NCBI GenBank assembly: GCA_900768125.1
Contig: CAAGBS010000051.1
Span: forward strand, 1 to 64,000
Direction: 5' to 3'
DNA: 64,000 nucleotides
Origin: Oscillospiraceae bacterium
GTDB lineage: Bacteria; Bacillota; Clostridia; Oscillospirales; Ruminococcaceae
Under the pieces are notes generated by a model that was not told where the DNA came from, ran no database searches, and was given only the letters and a program-made list of their open reading frames with translations. Each line of letters opens with the position of its first letter. Position 1 is the first letter of the stretch. The position numbers and the translations under genes were made by a program. Positions 16,453-26,209 of the stretch are shown here, piece by piece.

Positions 16453-17529
16453 ATGGCTAAAATGAAGATAGCAGTACTGTTCGGAGGCGCTTCCAGCGAG
16501 CACGAGGTGTCGCTGGTGTCGGCTTATTCCGTGCTGACGAATATCCCGAAGGATAAGTACGATGTAATGTGCATAGGCATCACCAAAAAGGGACACTGGC
16601 TCTGCTACCCCGGCGAATACGAGGACATCAAGACCGGCGAGTGGGAAAATAACCCTGACAACTGCACTGCGGTCATCAGCCCGGATACAGTCAGCAAGGG
16701 CGTGATACTCCTCGGCGCGGACGACAAGTGCTACATACGCCGACTGGACGCTGTATTCCCGGTACTGCACGGAAGATTCGGCGAGGACGGCACCGTGCAG
16801 GCGCTTTGTGCGCTGGCGGGACTTCCCTGCGTTGGCTGCGACATGACCAGCAGCGCGGACTGCATGGATAAGGCTATCACCCACACGATACTTGACGCAG
16901 CGGGTATCCGCACCGCACCCTACTGCTTCATCACACGTGACGCACTGCGTGACATTGACGGCGCGTGCGATACTATAGAAAAGAAGCTCGGCGGCTATCC
17001 GATGTTTGTTAAGCCCGCATGCGCAGGTTCCTCGGTTGGAGTAAGCCGCGCCGCTGACCGCGAAGCCCTCAAGAACGGTATAAAGATAGCGTTCGCGCAC
17101 GGCGAAAAGGTGGTCATCGAGTCCGAGATAATCGGCAAGGAAGTCGAGTGTGCGGTTCTCGGCAACGGGACTGACCTCATAGCGTCCATTCCCGGTCAGA
17201 TAACCCCTGCGGAGGAGTTCTACGACTACGACGCGAAATACAAGCTGGGCACTTCCGTGCTGGATATCCCGGCGAAGATATCCCCGGAGATGACCGAGGA
17301 GCTCCGCGCGACCGCGAAGAAAGCGTTCATCGCGATGGGCTGCAGCGGATTCTCCAGAGTGGATTTCTTTGCGACCGAGAATGGTCTGATACTCAACGAG
17401 ATAAACACTATCCCCGGATTCACGCCGATAAGCATGTACCCCAAGCTGATGGCGAACATGGGGATAGAATACGGAGATCTGCTCGACAGGCTGATAGAGC
17501 TTGCGGTAGAGAGAAATTCTGAAAACTGA
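16453..17529 (+). CDS. ddl: D-alanine--D-alanine ligase
   Basis: An ATP-grasp enzyme of about 358 residues joining two D-Ala for peptidoglycan precursors in the cytoplasm. Seen: the N-terminal FGGASSEHEVSL motif, LHGRFGEDGT, the ATP-binding KPACAGSSVGVS, and the C-terminal metal and product site LNEINTIPGFTP. The start is not certain: ATG codons at 16441 and 16453 are both possible, and neither has a strong ribosome binding site. Frames further upstream begin before the promoter's start site and can be excluded. A DUF1934 gene follows after 13 bases, probably in the same operon with argS. Confidence 0.93.
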   Translation: MAKMKIAVLFGGASSEHEVSLVSAYSVLTNIPKDKYDVMCIGITKKGHWLCYPGEYEDIKTGEWENNPDNCTAVISPDTVSKGVILLGADDKCYIRRLDAVFPVLHGRFGEDGTVQALCALAGLPCVGCDMTSSADCMDKAITHTILDAAGIRTAPYCFITRDALRDIDGACDTIEKKLGGYPMFVKPACAGSSVGVSRAADREALKNGIKIAFAHGEKVVIESEIIGKEVECAVLGNGTDLIASIPGQITPAEEFYDYDAKYKLGTSVLDIPAKISPEMTEELRATAKKAFIAMGCSGFSRVDFFATENGLILNEINTIPGFTPISMYPKLMANMGIEYGDLLDRLIELAVERNSEN

Positions 17530-17542
17530 GCGGAGTGATAAA

Positions 17543-17974
17543 ATGCCAGATAATGCAAAAATAAAACTGATACTCAAACAGACGTCCGACGGCAACACGG
17601 ATAAGTCCGAGTTGTTCACACAGGGAGAGTTCCGGGAGCACGGCGGCAGCTTCTTCATCGACTATGACGAGAGCGAAGCCACCGGCTACGCCGGGAGCCA
17701 TGTTCAGCTGAGGATAGGTCAGCAGGACGAGACCGTCACCATGACCCGCACCGGAAAGGCGTTTTCGAGCCTTGTGTTCGAAAACGGCAAGCGCCACTTC
17801 TGCCAGTACGGCACCGAATACGGCGACTGTATGATAGGAATTTCCACAGTCGCGATGAGAAACGGCATGACGACCGACGGCGGAGAACTTTATGTGCGCT
17901 ATACGATAGATGTCAATTCGGGACTTATGCTCGAAAATGAGATAACGATACATGTAAAACCCCACAATAATTAA
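17543..17974 (+). CDS. DUF1934 (YwiB-like) beta-barrel protein
   Basis: Protein of 143 residues, mostly predicted beta strands with the DUF1934 pattern: an early LKQTSDG, central DYDESEATG, and a late YTIDVNSG. The family forms a calycin-like barrel of unknown function. Placement just upstream of argS is conserved (ywiB-argS in B. subtilis), which supports the assignment. No signal peptide or membrane segment. Confidence 0.85.
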   Translation: MPDNAKIKLILKQTSDGNTDKSELFTQGEFREHGGSFFIDYDESEATGYAGSHVQLRIGQQDETVTMTRTGKAFSSLVFENGKRHFCQYGTEYGDCMIGISTVAMRNGMTTDGGELYVRYTIDVNSGLMLENEITIHVKPHNN

Positions 17975-17989
17975 GAGGAGAACAAAAGA

Positions 17990-19789
17990 ATGTACAACGC
18001 AGTAGAAGAAGCAAAGGCACAGGTCAAGGAAATAATCATGGGCGCGCTGGGCAGGCTCGTCGGCGAGGGAAAGATAGCCGCGGAGCCGCTGCCGCCTTTC
18101 CAGGTGACGATCCCGGCTGACAACAGCCACGGAGATTTCTCCGCGAATACCGCGCTGGTGTCCGCAAAGGCGCTGAAGAGCAATCCCCGCGCCATCGCGC
18201 AGATGATAGTTGACGCGGCAGTCCTTGACGGCACCGATTTCAGCAAGATAGAGGTCGCAGGTCCCGGATTTCTGAATTTCTTCATCGGCGGAAGCTGGTT
18301 CGAGGGAGTAGTCAGGAATGCGGTCGCAATGGGCGACGACTACGGTAAGACCGACCTCGGCAAGGGAAAACGCGTGCTGGTCGAGTTCGTTTCCGCAAAC
18401 CCGACCGGACCCATGCACATAGGCAACGCACGCGGCGGCGCTATCGGCGACAGCCTTTCTTCGCTGCTGCAGGAGGCTGGCTACGAGGTCAGCCGCGAGT
18501 TCTACATCAACGACGCCGGAAATCAGGTCGCTAAGTTCGGAAAATCCCTTGACCTGCGCTATCTCCAGCTTTGCAGCGAGGCAGGTCAGAAAGTCATCGC
18601 GGAGTGCGGCTCAGACATGGAGAAGCTCACCAAGACCATCTACGACCGGACCTCCACGCCGGACGAAAACGGCAATATCCCCGAGGAACAGAAGGACTTC
18701 CCGTTCACCATGCCGTCTGACGTTTACCTCGGCATGGACATCATCGAGCACGCCAAGAATTACTACGACCTCCACGGCGGCATGGAGCTTTCCGCAAAGT
18801 CCGAGGAGGAGCGCCGCAAGGCTCTGGTAGACTACGCTCTGCCGCTAAACGAGAAGCGCCTCGAGGAAGACCTGCTGAAGTACCGCATTAAATACGACAA
18901 CTGGTTCAAGGAGAGCACCCTGCACAACAACGGCGCAGTTAAGGCGGTCATCGAGAAGCTGAAAGAGGGCGGCCACACCTACGAAAAGGACGGCGCGCTC
19001 TGGCTGAAGGCTACCGATTTCGGCGGCGACCAGGATTTCGTACTGGTGCGCTCCAACGGCTTCCCGACATACATCGTGCCGGATATCGCTTATCACTATG
19101 ACAAGCTCATCACCCGCGCCTACGACAAGGCGATAAACGTTCTCGGCGCAGACCACCACGGCTATGTTCAGAGAATGCGCATCGCGCTTTCCGCACTTGG
19201 AATAGACGACAAGCGCCTTGACGTAGTCATCATGCAGATGGTAATGCTTATCCGCGACGGCAAGCCCTGCAAGCTGAGCAAGCGCTCCGGCAAGGCTATC
19301 ACGCTGACCACTCTGCTTGACGAAGTACCGATAGACGCGGCTAGATTCGTGTTCAACCAGCGCAATGCTGACACCCATCTCGAGTTCGACCTCGACCTCG
19401 CAGTAGAGGAGTCCAGCAAGAACCCGGTGTTCTACGTTCAGTACGCCCACGCGCGTATTTGCAGCGTTATCCGCAAGCAGGCTGACGAGGGAGTGAAGTA
19501 TGAGGGCGGATCAGTCGCGTACACCGACCCGGCTGAGTTCGCGCTTATCCGCAAGATAGCCGAAATGCCCGAGATGATAAATTCCGCCGCAAAGGACTAC
19601 GACCCCTCCGCGCTGACAAGATATTCCTACGAGCTGGCGCAGGCGTTCCACAAGTTCTATGACAGCTGCCCGATAAAGGGCGCGGAAGCAGACGTGAAGC
19701 AGTCCAGACTGGCGCTCTGCGAAGCGGCTAAGATAACTCTGAAAAACGTTCTCGCGCTTCTTAAGGTGGAAGCTCCGGAGAGAATGTGA
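17990..19789 (+). CDS. argS: Arginine--tRNA ligase
   Basis: Class I aminoacyl-tRNA synthetase of 599 residues. An N-terminal additional domain (about 1-110) precedes the Rossmann core with the HIGH variant HIGN (in PTGPMHIGNARGG) and the KMSKS counterpart KLSKRSGKA. The anticodon-binding helical domain closes the protein, with the ALxLLxVxAPERM-like end typical of ArgRS. It charges tRNA-Arg. The AAGAGGAG site precedes the ATG. Confidence 0.97.
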   Translation: MYNAVEEAKAQVKEIIMGALGRLVGEGKIAAEPLPPFQVTIPADNSHGDFSANTALVSAKALKSNPRAIAQMIVDAAVLDGTDFSKIEVAGPGFLNFFIGGSWFEGVVRNAVAMGDDYGKTDLGKGKRVLVEFVSANPTGPMHIGNARGGAIGDSLSSLLQEAGYEVSREFYINDAGNQVAKFGKSLDLRYLQLCSEAGQKVIAECGSDMEKLTKTIYDRTSTPDENGNIPEEQKDFPFTMPSDVYLGMDIIEHAKNYYDLHGGMELSAKSEEERRKALVDYALPLNEKRLEEDLLKYRIKYDNWFKESTLHNNGAVKAVIEKLKEGGHTYEKDGALWLKATDFGGDQDFVLVRSNGFPTYIVPDIAYHYDKLITRAYDKAINVLGADHHGYVQRMRIALSALGIDDKRLDVVIMQMVMLIRDGKPCKLSKRSGKAITLTTLLDEVPIDAARFVFNQRNADTHLEFDLDLAVEESSKNPVFYVQYAHARICSVIRKQADEGVKYEGGSVAYTDPAEFALIRKIAEMPEMINSAAKDYDPSALTRYSYELAQAFHKFYDSCPIKGAEADVKQSRLALCEAAKITLKNVLALLKVEAPERM

Positions 19790-19809
19790 TATTTTAAAAG
19801 CGGGAAAAT

Positions 19810-22488
19810 ATGTTCAGACAGGAAAAAAAGTATTACGCCAGGGCGTTTCTGTACGCGCTGGCGATGGCGGCGGTGCTGCTCGCGCCGTTCGTGCTGCTTG
19901 ACAGCGGATATTTCGTCTACTACGGCGACTACAACGCGCAGCAGATACCGTTCTACAAGACCTGCATCGAAGCGGTGCAGAGCGGCAATTTCGGCTGGAA
20001 CTGGCGCACCGACCTCGGCGCTAATTTCGTAGGCTCCTACAGCTTCTACACGCTGGGTAGCCCGTTCTTCTGGTTCGCGGCGCTGTTCCCGGTGGAGATA
20101 TCGCAGTATCTGATGGCTCCGCTGCTGGCGCTGAAGATCGCCTGCTCGTCGTTCTTCGCGTTCGTGTATATCCGCAGGTTCGTGACGAAGCCGCACCACG
20201 CGCTCATCGGCGGGCTGCTCTACGCGTTCTCCGGCTATTCGATGTACAACATCTTCTTCAACCATTTCCACGAAGCGATAGTGTTTTTCCCGCTTCTGCT
20301 GATAGGGCTGGAGGAATCCGTGGTGAACAAGCGCCGCGGCGCGCTTGCGGTCGCAGTCGCGATAAACGCGTTCGTGAACTACTTCTTCTTCATCGGGGAG
20401 TGCGTCTTCCTGGTGCTGTATTTCGTGATTAGGCTGATAGGCGACAGGCGCTTCCGTATCGGCGTGAGGGACTTCTTCTGCCTTTCGTTCGAGGCGGTCT
20501 GCGGCGTGCTTATCGCCGGAGCGCTTTTCGTGCCGTCGATTTTCCAGGTGCTGGACGTTCCGCGCTCCACCTCCATGCTCAACGGCTGGGATTTCCTGTT
20601 CTACAACAAGAATCAGCGCTACGGTCTTATTCTGGAGGCAATGTTCTTCCCCGGAGAAGTCCCCGCGCGGACGCTGATGTTCGAAAAGGCGGACTCAAAG
20701 TGGAGCAGCGTTGCGCTTTTTCTGCCGCTGTTCTCTATGTCCGGCGTTATCGCGCTGGTAAAGGGTGCGGGCACCGAGGCTTCCCGCCGCATGAAGTGGC
20801 TGAGGATAATCCTCCCCGCCTGCCTGCTGATTTCGCTTATCCCGGGACTCAATTCATCTTTCGTGCTGTTCAACTACAGCTTCTACACCCGCTGGTGGTA
20901 CATGCCGGAGCTTCTTTGCGCGCTTGCAACGGTCTACGTTCTGGAGCACGGCGAGTTTGACCTGCGGTTCGGCGCGAAATTCTGCACCGTTGCCGCAGGA
21001 ATTATGACATTGCTTTCGCTGCTGTTCCCCATGAAGCTCGACGTCAAGGAAGGCTCCGGCGAGGACGCGAGCCAGTTTGTCCCGAGAATAGCGTTCAGCT
21101 TCAATCCCGGCGTGCTGATAAATATAGGCGTCTGCCTTGCAATGCTGGTGATTCTGTTCAATGTGCTGAGATGGCGCAGGGAAATGACGTCTGCAAGATT
21201 CGGCGGGCGGGTGACTGTAATAACTATTGTTTGCTGTATGCTTCTCGGATATTACTATGTCGGCTACGGCAGGGTGCTGGGTCCTTATATCGGCGAGTAC
21301 AATAAAAAAGTATCTGCGCAGATACACATTGACGACCCGGAGTTTTACCGCATGGAGTCCACGGACAGCCTGAACAACATCAACATGCTGTGGGGAATGA
21401 GCTCGCTGAAAAGCTTCACAAGCATAATCCCCAGCGCAACGTTCGAACTGTACGACCTGCTGGACATCACCCGCGATGTAAATTCCAAGCCGGACGAGGA
21501 GCACTACGCCCTCCGCGCGCTGACAAGGGTGAAGTACCTCATAATAAACGAAAGCACGTCCGAGGAAGACCTCAACAAGACCATTGATTCGCTCCGCACC
21601 TTTGAGTACCGCGAGGAACAGGACGGCTGGAAGATATACGAAAACACCGCAGCTCTGCCGATGGGATACGCCTATGACACCTACCTTTCGGTCGATGACG
21701 CGAAGGGCGGCAGCCACGTTGACAACCTGATGACCGGCAACGTTATCCTGACTGACGAGCAGATAGAGAAGTATTCCGATATCCTGACTGCGGGCGAAAA
21801 CCCGGGACTTACCGGAAGCAACCTATACAAGCGTTTCCTTGAGGACGCGCAGGACAGAAAGGACCTCGGCGCGAAGCAGTTCAGCGTCAGCCGCAGTGGA
21901 TTCACCGCCGTGACCGACTACGACCGCGAGCGGCTGGTGGTATTCAGCGTGCCGTTCGACCAGGGTTGGAGCGGGAGCGTTTCCGCGCAGGGCGGCGCAT
22001 GGGAACCGCTGGAGATAGAAAAGGTCAACGGCGGTTTCATCGGCGTGAAAGTACCGGCGGGAGTGTGCGAGCTCAGCTTCACTTACAAGACACCGGGGGC
22101 TTCAATCGGCGTTATCTGCACGGTCGCGGGGATGGTGCTTTTCGGCGGATATTTAGTGCTTTGCTATGTTATCCTCCGCCGCCGTCCGAGACGATACGTC
22201 CACCTTTACGGGCAGGATCAGGTGGAGGGCGTGAAAGCGCATTCTTCCTATATAAATCAGCTTTCGAAGCAGATATTCGACTCCCCGGAAAAGGGCGCGC
22301 TGAAGCTCGATTCAGAGGAGGAACTTTCCTGGCCGGACGTTGAGGAAAGCTTTATGGACCGCGAAATTTACGATTTCAGGAGCCGCAAGCCCAAGCCCCG
22401 CACGTCCCATATCACCGAGGACGACGAAGCCTATAACGTGTTAAAAGAACTTGACGAGCAGAAAAACAACAGCGACGATATCGAGTAA
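19810..22488 (+). CDS. YfhO-family polytopic membrane protein (GT-C-type fold)
   Basis: Protein of 892 residues. About 12 or more transmembrane helices occupy the first 480 residues, with a short conserved DSGYFVYYGDYNAQQIP loop after the first helix. An extracytoplasmic domain (about 500-770) is followed by a last helix, and a charged, acidic tail of about 100 residues probably lies in the cytoplasm. B. subtilis YfhO is required for lipoteichoic acid glycosylation, and the family is related to lipid-linked sugar glycosyltransferases of GT-C type; that role is inferred here. No other cell-wall glycosylation gene is adjacent. Probably cotranscribed with argS and the NUDIX gene. Confidence 0.85.
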   Translation: MFRQEKKYYARAFLYALAMAAVLLAPFVLLDSGYFVYYGDYNAQQIPFYKTCIEAVQSGNFGWNWRTDLGANFVGSYSFYTLGSPFFWFAALFPVEISQYLMAPLLALKIACSSFFAFVYIRRFVTKPHHALIGGLLYAFSGYSMYNIFFNHFHEAIVFFPLLLIGLEESVVNKRRGALAVAVAINAFVNYFFFIGECVFLVLYFVIRLIGDRRFRIGVRDFFCLSFEAVCGVLIAGALFVPSIFQVLDVPRSTSMLNGWDFLFYNKNQRYGLILEAMFFPGEVPARTLMFEKADSKWSSVALFLPLFSMSGVIALVKGAGTEASRRMKWLRIILPACLLISLIPGLNSSFVLFNYSFYTRWWYMPELLCALATVYVLEHGEFDLRFGAKFCTVAAGIMTLLSLLFPMKLDVKEGSGEDASQFVPRIAFSFNPGVLINIGVCLAMLVILFNVLRWRREMTSARFGGRVTVITIVCCMLLGYYYVGYGRVLGPYIGEYNKKVSAQIHIDDPEFYRMESTDSLNNINMLWGMSSLKSFTSIIPSATFELYDLLDITRDVNSKPDEEHYALRALTRVKYLIINESTSEEDLNKTIDSLRTFEYREEQDGWKIYENTAALPMGYAYDTYLSVDDAKGGSHVDNLMTGNVILTDEQIEKYSDILTAGENPGLTGSNLYKRFLEDAQDRKDLGAKQFSVSRSGFTAVTDYDRERLVVFSVPFDQGWSGSVSAQGGAWEPLEIEKVNGGFIGVKVPAGVCELSFTYKTPGASIGVICTVAGMVLFGGYLVLCYVILRRRPRRYVHLYGQDQVEGVKAHSSYINQLSKQIFDSPEKGALKLDSEEELSWPDVEESFMDREIYDFRSRKPKPRTSHITEDDEAYNVLKELDEQKNNSDDIE

Positions 22489-22499
22489 AGGAGAAATCA

Positions 22500-23048
22500 A
22501 TGGCACATCTTGTAGAAAAGACCATCTCCAGCGAGCAGAAATTCGATGGCAGAATAGTGAAGCTTTACGTTGACAAAGCCGAACTGGAGGACGGAAAAAT
22601 AGTCACCCGCGAGGTTATACGTCACCCGGGCGGAGTATGCGTCCTCCCACTGACCGAAAAGAACGAGGTAATGTTCGTGAAGCAGTTCCGCTACCCGCAC
22701 CAGACAGTTCTGCTGGAGATCCCGGCGGGCAAGCTGGAGTACGGCGAGAATCACAGCGAGTGCGGTCTGCGCGAGCTGAAAGAGGAGACCGGCTGCACCT
22801 GCGATGACTACACTTATCTCGGCAGCCTGATACCCACCCCGGCGTACTGCGGCGAGGTCATTCATATGTACCTGGCGCGCGGACTTCACTCCGGCAGCCA
22901 GAAGCTTGACGAGGGAGAATTTCTCGATGTGGTTAAGATACCCCTGGACGAGGCGGTGGCGATGGTAATGCGCAACGAGATTCAGGATTCCAAGACCCAG
23001 ATAGCGCTGCTGAAAACCAAGCTGCTTCTCGAAAAAAACGCTCACTGA
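22500..23048 (+). CDS. nudF: NUDIX hydrolase, ADP-ribose pyrophosphatase type
   Basis: Protein of 182 residues with a complete Nudix box at about 76-98 (G-x5-E-x7-REL-x-EE-x-G, the Glu pair in LKEETG). Fold and length match ADP-ribose pyrophosphatases such as B. subtilis NudF, which split ADP-ribose into AMP and ribose 5-phosphate. GGAGAAATCA precedes the ATG. Its last seven bases overlap the 3' end of spoVG on the other strand. Confidence 0.88.
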   Translation: MAHLVEKTISSEQKFDGRIVKLYVDKAELEDGKIVTREVIRHPGGVCVLPLTEKNEVMFVKQFRYPHQTVLLEIPAGKLEYGENHSECGLRELKEETGCTCDDYTYLGSLIPTPAYCGEVIHMYLARGLHSGSQKLDEGEFLDVVKIPLDEAVAMVMRNEIQDSKTQIALLKTKLLLEKNAH

Positions 23049-23299
23049 ATGTAGTCCTGGTAAGCCTGCAATATCTTTTCCTCGATTTTTTCACGCGCGG
23101 AAGCGGAGATGGGGTGGATTATGTCCCGGAAAACCCCGTTTTCCTCGCGGCGGCTGGGCATGGCGACAAACAGCCGTTCGTCCCCCTGCACTAGCTTGAT
23201 GTCGTGGATAGCTATGGCGTTGTCTATCGTGACTGATATCAGAGCGCGCACTCTGCCATCATGCATGGTTTTTCTGATTTTGATGTCGCTTATTTCCAT
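23042..23299 (-). CDS. spoVG: Septation regulator / RNA-binding protein SpoVG
   Basis: Protein of 85 residues with the conserved SpoVG sequence (EISDIKIRK, AIHDIKLVQG, MPSRR, DIIHPI). The ATG at 23299 has GGAGGT five bases upstream; a GTG at 23302 is too near that site. SpoVG affects asymmetric septation, capsule and virulence genes in Firmicutes and binds nucleic acid. It is the only minus-strand gene in a long plus-strand block and is transcribed towards, and overlaps, the NUDIX gene end. Confidence 0.95.
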   Translation of the reverse strand: MEISDIKIRKTMHDGRVRALISVTIDNAIAIHDIKLVQGDERLFVAMPSRREENGVFRDIIHPISASAREKIEEKILQAYQDYIQ

Positions 23300-23393
23300 C
23301 ACTGACCTCCAATGTTTTTGGTGTTATTGTGGGAATTTCTGCGCGGATTATTCATAGAATATTAGTATTATTGTTCTGGAAGGAGCCTTTGCT

Positions 23394-24767
23394 TTGGAAG
23401 ATTTTCTTACTGGAAAAAAGCATATACACTTTATAGGAATAGGCGGCTCGGGAATGTACCCCCTGGCTCAGATACTGCATTCCCAGGGGTACTACCTCAC
23501 CGGCTCGGACAACAACGAGACCGCAACGCTGGAAGCGGTCCGCAAGATGGGCATTCCGGTGCACCTCGGGCATTCCCCGGCGAACATCGAGGGTGCCGAC
23601 CTCATCGTCCATACAGCTGCGATAATGGCGGATAATCCCGAACTCATCGCCGCAAAGAACAGCGGAGTTCTCACCGTGGAGCGCAGCGAACTTCTCGGGC
23701 TTGTCACAAGCTGGTACAGCAAGGCGTTCTGCGTGAGCGGAACCCACGGCAAGACCACCACGACCTCCATGCTGACCCACATTCTGCTTGCGGCGGGTAT
23801 CGACCTTTCCGCGGTAATCGGCGGAAAGCTGAAAGCGATAGGCGGCAGCGGCAGAGCCGGTAAGAGCGAGTACATGGTCTGCGAGGCGTGCGAGTTCGTT
23901 GACACGTTTCTAAAGCTGTTCCCGAATATTTCGATAGTGCTGAACATCGACCGCGACCACCTCGATTACTTCAAGACGATGGAGAACCTGAAACTCAGCT
24001 TCTCGAAGTTCTGCAAAAAAACCACCGACATGGTTATCGCAAACGGCAGCGATGCCAACACTATGGAAGCGGTAAACGCAAGCGGCACGGCGGCGCGTGT
24101 GATAACGTTCGGCAAGACCTCCGACTGCGACTTCTACCCCGAAAATATCGACCACAAGGCTGATTTCCTGACCGAGTTCGACCTAATGCACCACGGCGAG
24201 AAGCTGGAACACATCGCGATACACGTCCCGGGACTGCACAACGTATACAATGCAGTCGCTGCGTGCGCGGCGGCTTATTCTGCGGGCATTCCTGCGGAAG
24301 CGCTGCGCGAGGGTCTCGATAAGTTCGGCGGCGCAATGCGGAGATTCGAGCGCCTTGCCGAGATAAACGGCGTGACCATCGTTGACGACTACGCCCACCA
24401 CCCGGCGGAAATCGCGGCTACGCTGAAAACCGCAAAGGAAATGAGCTTCAAGCGCGTGTGGGCTGTACACCAGCCGTTCACCTATTCCCGTACTGCAATG
24501 CTGCTCGACGAGTTCGCGCAGGCGCTTTCCATCGCGGATAGGGTCGTGCTGACCGAGATAATGGGCAGCCGCGAGAAGAACACCTACAACATCTATTCAA
24601 AGGACCTCGCGGCGAAGATAGACGGCTGCGTATGGTACACCGGCATGGAGGAGGTCGCGCAGTACGTTGCTGCGAACGTCCAGCCGGGAGACCTGGTAAT
24701 AACGCTGGGCTGCGGCGATATTTATAAGGCGGCCGACCGGATAATTGAGATATTAAAGGAAAAGTAA
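23394..24767 (+). CDS. murC: UDP-N-acetylmuramate--L-alanine ligase
   Basis: Protein of 457 residues with three Mur ligase domains: N-terminal UDP-binding (FIGIGGSGM), central ATP-binding with GTHGKTTT, and C-terminal (DDYAHHPAEI). It adds L-Ala to UDP-MurNAc, the first peptide step of peptidoglycan synthesis. The TTG start at 23394 is supported by AAGGAG eight bases upstream. Divergent from spoVG; followed closely by tgt. Confidence 0.96.
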   Translation: MEDFLTGKKHIHFIGIGGSGMYPLAQILHSQGYYLTGSDNNETATLEAVRKMGIPVHLGHSPANIEGADLIVHTAAIMADNPELIAAKNSGVLTVERSELLGLVTSWYSKAFCVSGTHGKTTTTSMLTHILLAAGIDLSAVIGGKLKAIGGSGRAGKSEYMVCEACEFVDTFLKLFPNISIVLNIDRDHLDYFKTMENLKLSFSKFCKKTTDMVIANGSDANTMEAVNASGTAARVITFGKTSDCDFYPENIDHKADFLTEFDLMHHGEKLEHIAIHVPGLHNVYNAVAACAAAYSAGIPAEALREGLDKFGGAMRRFERLAEINGVTIVDDYAHHPAEIAATLKTAKEMSFKRVWAVHQPFTYSRTAMLLDEFAQALSIADRVVLTEIMGSREKNTYNIYSKDLAAKIDGCVWYTGMEEVAQYVAANVQPGDLVITLGCGDIYKAADRIIEILKEK

Positions 24768-24776
24768 GGAGCACAA

Positions 24777-25919
24777 ATGTTTGAACTGAAAAAGACCGAG
24801 GGACGCGCGCGCCGGGGCGTATTCAACACCCCGCACGGCGCGATAGAAACGCCGTTCTTCATGAACGTAGGCACTGCCGCAGCGATAAAGGGCGGCATTT
24901 CCTCCATCGACCTGAAAGGGATTAAAACCCAGGTGGAGCTGTGCAACACATATCACCTCCATCTGCGCCCCGGCGATGACATCATCTACAAGCTGGGCGG
25001 ACTCCACAAGTTCATGAACTGGGACAAGCCCATACTTACCGACAGCGGCGGATTTCAGGTCTTTTCGCTGTCGAAGCTCCGCAAAATAAAGGAGGAGGGC
25101 GTTTATTTCGCCAGCCACATTGATGGAAAGCGCCTTTTCATCGGACCGGAGGAGAGCATGCAGATACAGTCTCATCTCGCTTCCACCATTGCAATGGCAT
25201 TTGATGAGTGTATCGAAAACCCAGCGCCGAGGGACTATGTGAAGCGCTCCGTGGAGCGCACCACGCGCTGGCTCCAGCGCTGCAAGGACGAAATGGCAAG
25301 GCTGAACTCCCTGCCGGAGACCATCAACAAGCAGCAGCTTCTTTTCGGAATAAACCAGGGCGGCACCTACGATGATATACGCGTTGAGCACATGCAGACC
25401 ATTTCCGGGATGGATATGGACGGCTACGCTATAGGCGGTCTTGCAGTCGGGGAGCCTACTGAGGAGATGTATCACATTCTTGACGTGGTGCTTCCGCACG
25501 CGCCGGTGAACAAGCCCCGCTATCTGATGGGCGTGGGTACTCCGTCGAATATAATCGAGGGCGTTTACCGCGGCGTGGATATGTTCGACTGCGTAATGCC
25601 CAGCCGCAACGCACGCCACGCGACCATCTTCACATGGGACGGCATAATGCACGCCACCAACAAGTGCTACGAACTGGACGAGCTTCCGCTCGACCCGAAG
25701 TGCGACTGCCCGACCTGCCGCAATTTCAGCCGCGCGTATATCCGCCATCTTTTCAAGGCGGGGGAACAGCTCGGCGGACGGCTCGCAGTACAGCACAATC
25801 TTTACTTCTACAATACGCTGATGGAAAAGATACGCGAAGCGCTCGACGAGGGAAGATTCGAGGAGTTCCGCAATGAGTATTCCCAGAGACTGGCAACGCT
25901 TGTGGACAAGGTGAAGTGA
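24777..25919 (+). CDS. tgt: tRNA-guanine(34) transglycosylase
   Basis: A TIM-barrel enzyme of 380 residues that swaps guanine-34 for preQ1 in queuosine tRNAs. Visible: the catalytic TDSGGFQVFS segment, the second Asp in FDCVMPSRNARH, and the zinc site CDCPTC with a downstream His in IRHL. The pathway partner queA lies at 42683-43774, far away. Nine bases after murC; remA begins one base after its stop. Confidence 0.97.
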   Translation: MFELKKTEGRARRGVFNTPHGAIETPFFMNVGTAAAIKGGISSIDLKGIKTQVELCNTYHLHLRPGDDIIYKLGGLHKFMNWDKPILTDSGGFQVFSLSKLRKIKEEGVYFASHIDGKRLFIGPEESMQIQSHLASTIAMAFDECIENPAPRDYVKRSVERTTRWLQRCKDEMARLNSLPETINKQQLLFGINQGGTYDDIRVEHMQTISGMDMDGYAIGGLAVGEPTEEMYHILDVVLPHAPVNKPRYLMGVGTPSNIIEGVYRGVDMFDCVMPSRNARHATIFTWDGIMHATNKCYELDELPLDPKCDCPTCRNFSRAYIRHLFKAGEQLGGRLAVQHNLYFYNTLMEKIREALDEGRFEEFRNEYSQRLATLVDKVK

Positions 25920-25920
25920 T

Positions 25921-26190
25921 ATGAAACTTATCAGCATAGGCTTCGGAAATTCGGTGAACGCCGACCGCATTGTCGCAGTGGTAAGCCCGGAGGCTGCGCC
26001 GGTGAAGCGGATAGTCCAGCTTGCAAAGGACAGCGGCACGGCTATCGACGCCACCTGCGGCCGCCGCACGCGGTCAGTTATAATCTGCGACAGCGGGCAT
26101 GTCGTAATGTCCGCACAGACCCCGGAGACCCTCGCCGGAAAGACGGGGAAGCCAGACACGGAAGAGCCGGAAACAGACAGCGAAGAATAA
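25921..26190 (+). CDS. remA: Extracellular matrix regulator RemA family (DUF370)
   Basis: Protein of 89 residues with the RemA core: FGNSVNADRIVAVVSPE near the start and the CGRRTRSVI segment. In B. subtilis RemA is a DNA-binding activator of biofilm matrix and osmoprotection genes and sits just upstream of gmk, exactly as here. The C-terminal 15 residues are an acidic extension beyond the usual domain. Confidence 0.93.
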   Translation: MKLISIGFGNSVNADRIVAVVSPEAAPVKRIVQLAKDSGTAIDATCGRRTRSVIICDSGHVVMSAQTPETLAGKTGKPDTEEPETDSEE

Positions 26191-26209
26191 AGTGACAGGA
26201 GAAATTACG

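Noticed and set aside
15472..17658. A 728-codon open frame on the minus strand opposite dnaJ and ddl
   Set aside because: It lies across two genes with clear motifs and the terminator and promoter between them. Long antisense frames arise from GC-biased third codon positions; no domain is recognisable in its translation.
22497..23045. Minus-strand frame exactly opposite the NUDIX gene
   Set aside because: The plus strand has a perfect Nudix box and a ribosome binding site; the antisense frame has neither, although spoVG lies on that strand just beyond.
24753..26159. A 468-codon minus-strand frame opposite tgt and remA
   Set aside because: Full overlap with two well-identified genes and no motif in the translation.
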